Under the pieces are notes generated by a model that saw nothing but the letters and a program-made list of their open reading frames with translations, did no database searches and was not told the DNA's origin. This document shows positions 55,102 through 64,000 of a stretch of DNA of 64,000 bases, piece after piece. Position 1 is the first letter of the stretch; each line of letters begins with the position of its first letter. Where the stretch lies: contig CM043875.1 in the NCBI GenBank assembly GCA_023846275.1, positions 16,096-80,095 of the forward strand, given 5' to 3'. Origin of the DNA: Vanilla planifolia (Eukaryota; Streptophyta; Magnoliopsida; Asparagales; Orchidaceae). The translations under genes were made by a program, and so were the position numbers.

Positions 55102-57723
55102 GAAGATCCACTACAAATCTATAACATCTGATATAAATTCAATAAATTAACAATGATTGCATGTTAACAATATATGAAAATATCAAAACATAACTCTTTT
55201 TAATATCTCATTTAAATTAAGTTATTAAACTATGATAAAAATTTATTTTTCATAATTCTATTGTGCCAACCAAATCATAATCTAATAAAATTTAATTTAA
55301 ACATTGGACAAAATAGACAAGAAAAGCAACCAAAATATTACATAAATATCCACGTTATTTCTTTTATAATTTAATTCATTATATAGTCAATAAAAAAAAT
55401 AACATGATAAAGGAAATCATATGAGCATCGATTTCCTAAGATTATTTGCTTGATTTCGCAAATACGTTTATTTTAATTTAAATCTCAAAAAGAAAACGAT
55501 ACGCCTAATACCTTTCATAACTTTTTTTAATAATTATTAATATTTTGTAAAAACATATCTTATAAATAAATATTATTTTTTTCTCTCCATCTTTTTATTC
55601 CTTCTATTTTTCTTTTAGAAATAGCATAAAACTATCACGTCCAAGCATACGCTTTAGTGAAGCATTGAAATTGCCTGAGTTTGAAGAAGTCTCTTAAATC
55701 AATAGCTTTCGATTTGGCGCAAGCGTGAATAATGGTATACTACAAATAATAAACAATTCATTCATTTGAGAATTATCCAAATAATGTTCTAATTAATGTA
55801 TGATTTAAAATTAATTAAAAAGTTATTAACGAAGGCAACGCTTTCAACTCAACAGTCTTATTAACGTTGAAGCTGAAATACGAAATTATTGTTGTCATAA
55901 AATTTTCGGCTTCACTTTGAAAAACTTAATTCACTATATTAGTATAATTTTATTTGATGAAAGATTCATTTTGTTATTATTAAGTTCATGCTACATTTTA
56001 AAAATTTTATATAAATATTTTTTAAATCTTAATTATTTGGACATGAAAAGTACATGTTAAAAAAAGAAATGAATGATATTTTTAACAATTAGACTTTCTT
56101 TTACTAAATTTAGTATTTTCCATGCATAATTTAATATACAAATATTAATTTGTATTTATTTTATAATTTTTTTTAAAAATTTATTATAATTATCATTGAA
56201 ATTGATTTAAAATTATTGTCATGCTTTGTTTCGTAATTAAAAAAAGACATTTTAGTCAACGATGCGCATATCTTCTTCTGGATTTCACACCAGAACTACA
56301 ATCGTGTAAAACGATTTGTAACGACATTAAAGCGAGGCAAAAATCTCGAGTTAACGTCGCAGAATTTTTTCGAGAACAGATAATTATGAGGGTAATTAAT
56401 TTAGTAATATGTATATAAAACATACTGTACAAAAAAAAAAGATACAAAGTAACAAAACTCTTAAAACATACAACTATTTTATTAATGTTTATTGATTATC
56501 GAACTATGCAAATAACTATTAAAAATAATTGTTCCTTTTACATATTTTCAACATCTCGATTTTTTTGTATGATAAAATCTATTTTTTATTTTTCTTTTAT
56601 TCTTATTATTTTTGCTGAAATAGATTTGAATAAAATAAAATTGACATAAAATAACTTAAATTCTTAATTTTAAAAAATTAAAGTTTGAATCATATAAGTC
56701 GTCGTATTTAAAAATAATAATTCTTTTGAAATTTATATAATTATTTTTTTGTTAATTTATATTATTTTAAAACTATATAAAATTAGCTTAATAAATAATT
56801 TAATAGTTTTAATCATGAGGTTCATGATTTAATATAAATATTTACATAAAATTCAAAACATTAATTTATTCATAAATAAGAGTTTACATTTATTTTAAAA
56901 TTTCTTTTAAAAACTGACGCGTACTGTTTATTTTTTTCAAAACCTCGGAAAAACAAAAAAAGAATTCGGACGGCTTTTTTTTTATTTTTGTCCGCACAAT
57001 ACATTTACAGCGTGATTATAGGATCTTCGGCATAAACGGCATTATGCGGACGCCGAAAATGGCCAAAATCCGTGAGCCAACACTCACGCTTTTCCAGCGA
57101 AATTGCCGAATCGGAAGGGGCGTTCTGATTTACAAGGTCGCATAGACATATTATGCGGAAACGGCAAAATAACGAAAGCGGAAAATATGCCACATTTTTT
57201 TATTATTGTCGGGATTAACGTAAAATGCGGATAAATCTCGTAAATATTTGCCTGTTTTATTTTTTAAACATTTAGGATTTTGAGTAAGACGTTTCCTAAA
57301 TTTTTTTTTTATTAGTAAAGTATTAAAGCAAACTAAAATATAATTTCTTATCAAAATTTTAAACATATAATATTTTTTTAAAATATATTATTTCAAAGTT
57401 ATATAAAACTGTTATAGTCATTTATTAACTATATTTTTTATTTTAAAATCCTAAATTTTATTTGTTGATCACGCAATAATAACTTAGTCTAGAAGGTTTA
57501 GAAAAGAATAAAATTATCAAATATCTAAATTTTTTCTCATAAATAATTATATAAAAATCAAAAAAGTTTAATTTGTTTTACAAATATAATTTAATATATA
57601 TATATATATATATATTAATTCCTTATGCTAAAAATTAAAAATTACAATTTAACGATTTCTTATGGGTGACATATATAAATATATGTGTAATAAATAGGTT
57701 AAATATAAAATTTTTAAATTTAA
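55102..57723 (+). repeat. Satellite unit, copy 22 (B type, dimer element 2)
   Basis: A 2622-bp copy with ATTTTCGGCTTC, AAAATTCAAAACATT and ATTAGTAAAGT, matching copy 20 except for one fewer TA repeat. Confidence 0.95.
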
Positions 57724-60345
57724 GAAGATCCACTACAAATCTATAACATCTGATATAAATTCAATAAATTAACAATGATTGCATGTTAACAATATATGAA
57801 AATATCAAAACATAACTCTTTTTAATATCTCATTTAAATTAAGTTATTAAACTATGATAAAAATTTATTTTTCATAATTCTATTGTGCCAACCAAATCAT
57901 AATCTAATAAAATTTAATTTAAACATTGGACAAAATAGACAAGAAAAGCAACCAAAATATTACATAAATATCCACGTTATTTCTTTTATAATTTAATTCA
58001 TTATATAGTCAATAAAAAAAATAACATGATAAAGGAAATCATATGAGCATCGATTTCCTAAGATTATTTGCTTGATTTCGCAAATACGTTTATTTTAATT
58101 TAAATCTCAAAAAGAAAACGATACGCCTAATACCTTTCATAACTTTTTTTAATAATTATTAATATTTTGTAAAAACATATCTTATAAATAAATATTATTT
58201 TTTTCTCTCCATCTTTTTATTCCTTCTATTTTTCTTTTAGAAATAGCATAAAACTATCACGTCCAAGCATACGCTTTAGTGAAGCATTGAAATTGCCTGA
58301 GTTTGAAGAAGTCTCTTAAATCAATAGCTTTCGATTTGGCGCAAGCGTGAATAATGGTATACTACAAATAATAAACAATTCATTCATTTGAGAATTATCC
58401 AAATAATGTTCTAATTAATGTATGATTTAAAATTAATTAAAAAGTTATTAACGAAGGCAACGCTTTCAACTCAACAGTCTTATTAACGTTGAAGCTGAAA
58501 TACGAAATTATTGTTGTCATAAAATTTTCGGCTTCACTTTGAAAAACTTAATTCACTATATTAGTATAATTTTATTTGATGAAAGATTCATTTTGTTATT
58601 ATTAAGTTCATGCTACATTTTAAAAATTTTATATAAATATTTTTTAAATCTTAATTATTTGGACATGAAAAGTACATGTTAAAAAAAGAAATGAATGATA
58701 TTTTTAACAATTAGACTTTCTTTTACTAAATTTAGTATTTTCCATGCATAATTTAATATACAAATATTAATTTGTATTTATTTTATATTTTTTTTTAAAA
58801 ATTTATTATAATTATCATTGAAATTGATTTAAAATTATTGTCATGCTTTGTTTCGTAATTAAAAAAAGACATTTTAGTCAACGATGCGCATATCTTCTTC
58901 TGGATTTCACACCAGAACTACAATCGTGTAAAACGATTTGTAACGACATTAAAGCGAGGCAAAAATCTCGAGTTAACGTCGCAGAATTTTTTCGAGAACA
59001 GATAATTATGAGGGTAATTAATTTAGTAATATGTATATAAAACATACTGTACAAAAAAAAAAGATACAAAGTAACAAAACTCTTAAAACATACAACTATT
59101 TTATTAATGTTTATTGATTATCGAACTATGCAAATAACTATTAAAAATAATTGTTCCTTTTACATATTTTCAACATCTCGATTTTTTTGTATGATAAAAT
59201 CTATTTTTTATTTTTCTTTTATTCTTATTATTTTTGCTGAAATAGATTTGAATAAAATAAAATTGACATAAAATAACTTAAATTCTTAATTTTAAAAAAT
59301 TAAAGTTTGAATCATATAAGTCGTCGTATTTAAAAATAATAATTCTTTTGAAATTTATATAATTATTTTTTTGTTAATTTATATTATTTTAAAACTATAT
59401 AAAATTAGCTTAATAAATAATTTAATAGTTTTAATCATGAGGTTCATGATTTAATATAAATATTTACATAAAATTCAAAACATTAATTTATTCATAAATA
59501 AGAGTTTACATTTATTTTAAAATTTCTTTTAAAAACTGACGCGTACTGTTTATTTTTTTCAAAACCTCGGAAAAACAAAAAAAGAATTCGGACGGCTTTT
59601 TTTTTATTTTTGTCCGCACAATACATTTACAGCGTGATTATAGGATCTTCGGCATAAACGGCATTATGCGGACGCCGAAAATGGCCAAAATCCGTGAGCC
59701 AACACTCACGCTTTTCCAGCGAAATTGCCGAATCGGAAGGGGCGTTCTGATTTACAAGGTCGCATAGACATATTATGCGGAAACGGCAAAATAACGAAAG
59801 CGGAAAATATGCCACATTTTTTTATTATTGTCGGGATTAACGTAAAATGCGGATAAATCTCGTAAATATTTGCCTGTTTTATTTTTTAAACATTTAGGAT
59901 TTTGAGTAAGACGTTTCCTAAATTTTTTTTTTATTAGTAAAGTATTAAAGCAAACTAAAATATAATTTCTTATCAAAATTTTAAACATATAATATTTTTT
60001 TAAAATATATTATTTCAAAGTTATATAAAACTGTTATAGTCATTTATTAACTATATTTTTTATTTTAAAATCCTAAATTTTATTTGTTGATCACGCAATA
60101 ATAACTTAGTCTAGAAGGTTTAGAAAAGAATAAAATTATCAAATATCTAAATTTTTTCTCATAAATAATTATATAAAAATCAAAAAAGTTTAATTTGTTT
60201 TACAAATATAATTTAATATATATATATATATATATATTAATTCCTTATGCTAAAAATTAAAAATTACAATTTAACGATTTCTTATGGGTGACATATATAA
60301 ATATATGTGTAATAAATAGGTTAAATATAAAATTTTTAAATTTAA
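57724..60345 (+). repeat. Satellite unit, copy 23 (B type)
   Basis: A 2622-bp copy like 22 (ATTTTCGGCTTC, AAAATTCAAAACATT) with an added change, TTTATATTTTTT in place of TTTATAATTTTT at about 58785, shared only with copy 24. Confidence 0.95.
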
Positions 60346-62971
60346 GAAGATCCACTACAAATCTATAACATCTGATATAAATTCAATAAATTAACAATGA
60401 TTGCATGTTAACAATATATGAAAATATCAAAACATAACTCTTTTTAATATCTCATTTAAATTAAGTTATTAAACTATGATAAAAATTTATTTTTCATAAT
60501 TCTATTGTGCCAACCAAATCATAATCTAATAAAATTTAATTTAAACATTGGACAAAATAGACAAGAAAAGCAACCAAAATATTACATAAATATCCACGTT
60601 ATTTCTTTTATAATTTAATTCATTATATAGTCAATAAAAAAAATAACATGATAAAGGAAATCATATGAGCATCGATTTCCTAAGATTATTTGCTTGATTT
60701 CGCAAATACGTTTATTTTAATTTAAATCTCAAAAAGAAAACGATACGCCTAATACCTTTCATAACTTTTTTTAATAATTATTAATATTTTGTAAAAACAT
60801 ATCTTATAAATAAATATTATTTTTTTCTCTCCATCTTTTTATTCCTTCTATTTTTCTTTTAGAAATAGCATAAAACTATCACGTCCAAGCATACGCTTTA
60901 GTGAAGCATTGAAATTGCCTGAGTTTGAAGAAGTCTCTTAAATCAATAGCTTTCGATTTGGCGCAAGCGTGAATAATGGTATACTACAAATAATAAACAA
61001 TTCATTCATTTGAGAATTATCCAAATAATGTTCTAATTAATGTATGATTTAAAATTAATTAAAAAGTTATTAACGAAGGCAACGCTTTCAACTCAACAGT
61101 CTTATTAACGTTGAAGCTGAAATACGAAATTATTGTTGTCATAAAATTTTCGGCTTCACTTTGAAAAACTTAATTCACTATATTAGTATAATTTTATTTG
61201 ATGAAAGATTCATTTTGTTATTATTAAGTTCATGCTACATTTTAAAAATTTTATATAAATATTTTTTAAATCTTAATTATTTGGACATGAAAAGTACATG
61301 TTAAAAAAAGAAATGAATGATATTTTTAACAATTAGACTTTCTTTTACTAAATTTAGTATTTTCCATGCATAATTTAATATACAAATATTAATTTGTATT
61401 TATTTTATATTTTTTTTTAAAAATTTATTATAATTATCATTGAAATTGATTTAAAATTATTGTCATGCTTTGTTTCGTAATTAAAAAAAGACATTTTAGT
61501 CAACGATGCGCATATCTTCTTCTGGATTTCACACCAGAACTACAATCGTGTAAAACGATTTGTAACGACATTAAAGCGAGGCAAAAATCTCGAGTTAACG
61601 TCGCAGAATTTTTTCGAGAACAGATAATTATGAGGGTAATTAATTTAGTAATATGTATATAAAACATACTGTACAAAAAAAAAAGATACAAAGTAACAAA
61701 ACTCTTAAAACATACAACTATTTTATTAATGTTTATTGATTATCGAACTATGCAAATAACTATTAAAAATAATTGTTCCTTTTACATATTTTCAACATCT
61801 CGATTTTTTTGTATGATAAAATCTATTTTTTATTTTTCTTTTATTCTTATTATTTTTGCTGAAATAGATTTGAATAAAATAAAATTGACATAAAATAACT
61901 TAAATTCTTAATTTTAAAAAATTAAAGTTTGAATCATATAAGTCGTCGTATTTAAAAATAATAATTCTTTTGAAATTTATATAATTATTTTTTTGTTAAT
62001 TTATATTATTTTAAAACTATATAAAATTAGCTTAATAAATAATTTAATAGTTTTAATCATGAGGTTCATGATTTAATATAAATATTTACATAAAACTCAA
62101 ATCATTAATTTATTCATAAATAAGAGTTTACATTTATTTTAAAATTTCTTTTAAAAACTGACGCGTACTGTTTATTTTTTTCAAAACCTCGGAAAAACAA
62201 AAAAAGAATTCGGACGGCTTTTTTTTTATTTTTGTCCGCACAATACATTTACAGCGTGATTATAGGATCTTCGGCATAAACGGCATTATGCGGACGCCGA
62301 AAATGGCCAAAATCCGTGAGCCAACACTCACGCTTTTCCAGCGAAATTGCCGAATCGGAAGGGGCGTTCTGATTTACAAGGTCGCATAGACATATTATGC
62401 GGAAACGGCAAAATAACGAAAGCGGAAAATATGCCACATTTTTTTATTATTGTCGGGATTAACGTAAAATGCGGATAAATCTCGTAAATATTTGCCTGTT
62501 TTATTTTTTAAACATTTAGGATTTTGAGTAAGACGTTTCCTAAATTTTTTTTTTATTAGTAAAGTATTAAAGCAAACTAAAATATAATTTCTTATCAAAA
62601 TTTTAAACATATAATATTTTTTTAAAATATATTATTTCAAAGTTATATAAAACTGTTATAGTCATTTATTAACTATATTTTTTATTTTAAAATCCTAAAT
62701 TTTATTTGTTGATCACGCAATAATAACTTAGTCTAGAAGGTTTAGAAAAGAATAAAATTATCAAATATCTAAATTTTTTCTCATAAATAATTATATAAAA
62801 ATCAAAAAAGTTTAATTTGTTTTACAAATATAATTTAATATATATATATATATATATATATATTAATTCCTTATGCTAAAAATTAAAAATTACAATTTAA
62901 CGATTTCTTATGGGTGACATATATAAATATATGTGTAATAAATAGGTTAAATATAAAATTTTTAAATTTAA
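60346..62971 (+). repeat. Satellite unit, copy 24 (B type)
   Basis: A 2626-bp copy with ATTTTCGGCTTC and TTTATATTTTTT like copy 23, but the common state AAAACTCAAATCATT, so the shared tract with copy 23 ends between about 61410 and 62095. TA is repeated 12 times. Confidence 0.95.
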
Positions 62972-64000
62972 GAAGATCCACTACAAATCTATAACATCTG
63001 ATATAAATTCAATAAATTAACAATGATTGCATGTTAACAATATATGAAAATATCAAAACATAACTCTTTTTAATATCTCATTTAAATTAAGTTATTAAAC
63101 TATGATAAAAATTTATTTTTCATAATTCTATTGTGCCAACCAAATCATAATCTAATAAAATTTAATTTAAACATTGGACAAAATAGACAAGAAAAGCAAC
63201 CAAAATATTACATAAATATCCACGTTATTTCTTTTATAATTTAATTCATTATATAGTCAATAAAAAAAATAACATGATAAAGGAAATCATATGAGCATCG
63301 ATTTCCTAAGATTATTTGCTTGATTTCGCAAATACGTTTATTTTAATTTAAATCTCAAAAAGAAAACGATACGCCTAATACCTTTCATAACTTTTTTTAA
63401 TAATTATTAATATTTTGTAAAAACATATCTTATAAATAAATATTATTTTTTTCTCTCCATCTTTTTATTCCTTCTATTTTTCTTTTAGAAATAGCATAAA
63501 ACTATCACGTCCAAGCATACGCTTTAGTGAAGCATTGAAATTGCCTGAGTTTGAAGAAGTCTCTTAAATCAATAGCTTTCGATTTGGCGCAAGCGTGAAT
63601 AATGGTATACTACAAATAATAAACAATTCATTCATTTGAGAATTATCCAAATAATGTTCTAATTAATGTATGATTTAAAATTAATTAAAAAGTTATTAAC
63701 GAAGGCAACGCTTTCAACTCAACAGTCTTATTAACGTTGAAGCTGAAATACGAAATTATTGTTGTCATAAAATTTTCGACTTCACTTTGAAAAACTTAAT
63801 TCACTATATTAGTATAATTTTATTTGATGAAAGATTCATTTTGTTATTATTAAGTTCATGCTACATTTTAAAAATTTTATATAAATATTTTTTAAATCTT
63901 AATTATTTGGACATGAAAAGTACATGTTAAAAAAAGAAATGAATGATATTTTTAACAATTAGACTTTCTTTTACTAAATTTAGTATTTTCCATGCATAAT
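62972..64000 (+). repeat. Satellite unit, copy 25 (B type, cut by window end)
   Basis: The first 1029 bases of another B unit, with TTTCCTAAG, AAACTATC, AGTACATG and ATTTTCGACTTC. It ends at ATGCATAAT, just short of the hairpin cluster. The array clearly continues beyond the window. Confidence 0.95.

Larger units (their letters stand above)
1..64000 (+). repeat. Macrosatellite array, 2.62-kb unit, 24.4 copies
   Basis: The same sequence, beginning GAAGATCCACTAC and ending AATTTTTAAATTTAA, recurs every 2621 to 2630 bases through the whole window, always in the same orientation and with no other sequence between copies. Copies differ by scattered single-base changes, small runs of A or T, and TA-repeat length, so identity is about 98% or better by eye. 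No gene, RNA gene or transposon is recognisable anywhere, and every stretch longer than 300 bases is satellite sequence. Long-unit satellites of this kind are typical of eukaryotic heterochromatin (centromeric, pericentromeric, subtelomeric, sex or B chromosome); which applies here cannot be told. Both edges run off the window. Confidence 0.98.

Noticed and set aside
58780-58795. Yeast-type origin consensus created by TTTTATATTTT in copies 23 and 24
   Set aside because: The match is trivial in A+T-rich DNA and the consensus applies to budding yeast, for which there is no other sign.
1-64000. CRISPR array or bacterial tandem element
   Set aside because: The unit is far too long, has no alternating short repeat and spacer structure and no adjacent genes; the copies abut directly.
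1-64000. Transposon with terminal inverted repeats or long terminal repeats
   Set aside because: The unit ends are not inverted or flanked by target duplications, no transposase or reverse transcriptase frame exists, and copies join head to tail with nothing between.

Overview
The whole 64 kb is one uninterrupted head-to-tail tandem array. A unit of about 2.62 kb repeats 24 full times, and a 25th copy is cut off by the window end. I chose the phase so that copy 1 starts at base 1 (GAAGATCCACTAC). Unit starts are 1, 2624, 5251, 7877, 10505, 13133, 15757, 18381, 21005, 23629, 26253, 28876, 31506, 34128, 36750, 39372, 41993, 44615, 47236, 49857, 52481, 55102, 57724, 60346 and 62972. Full units range from 2621 to 2630 bp. 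There is no unique flanking sequence on either side, so the true array is longer than the window. All copies share one orientation.

I find no protein-coding gene, rRNA, tRNA, CRISPR array or recognisable transposon. The longest open frames are 62 to 79 codons, recur once per unit, and vary between copies in ways that do not suggest protein selection. The sequence is very A+T-rich (well over 70% by eye) with long A and T runs. Each unit carries one sharply bounded G+C- and CpG-rich island of about 280 bp full of short inverted repeats, a TA microsatellite and a separate cluster of hairpins. This is the organisation of a eukaryotic macrosatellite (long-unit satellite DNA). An AT-rich invertebrate whose CpG is not depleted, perhaps an insect, would fit, but no gene in the window lets me name the organism.

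The copies are not identical. Diagnostic variants define a B type (copy 1 and copies 17-25), a B-prime type (14-16), an A type (6-12), a mosaic A/B type (3-5) and two recombinant units: copy 2 goes B to A and copy 13 goes A to B. The A-containing copies thus form an inner block of about 29 kb inside a B array. Copies 19-20 and 21-22 form a repeated two-unit block, an incipient higher-order repeat. This pattern points to unequal exchange and conversion within a real, diverged array and argues against simple read-out of one small circle. The most interesting parts are the CpG island, where one C/G difference switches between two alternative hairpins and creates or removes a partial CENP-B-box-like motif, and the three-hairpin cluster in the middle of the unit.
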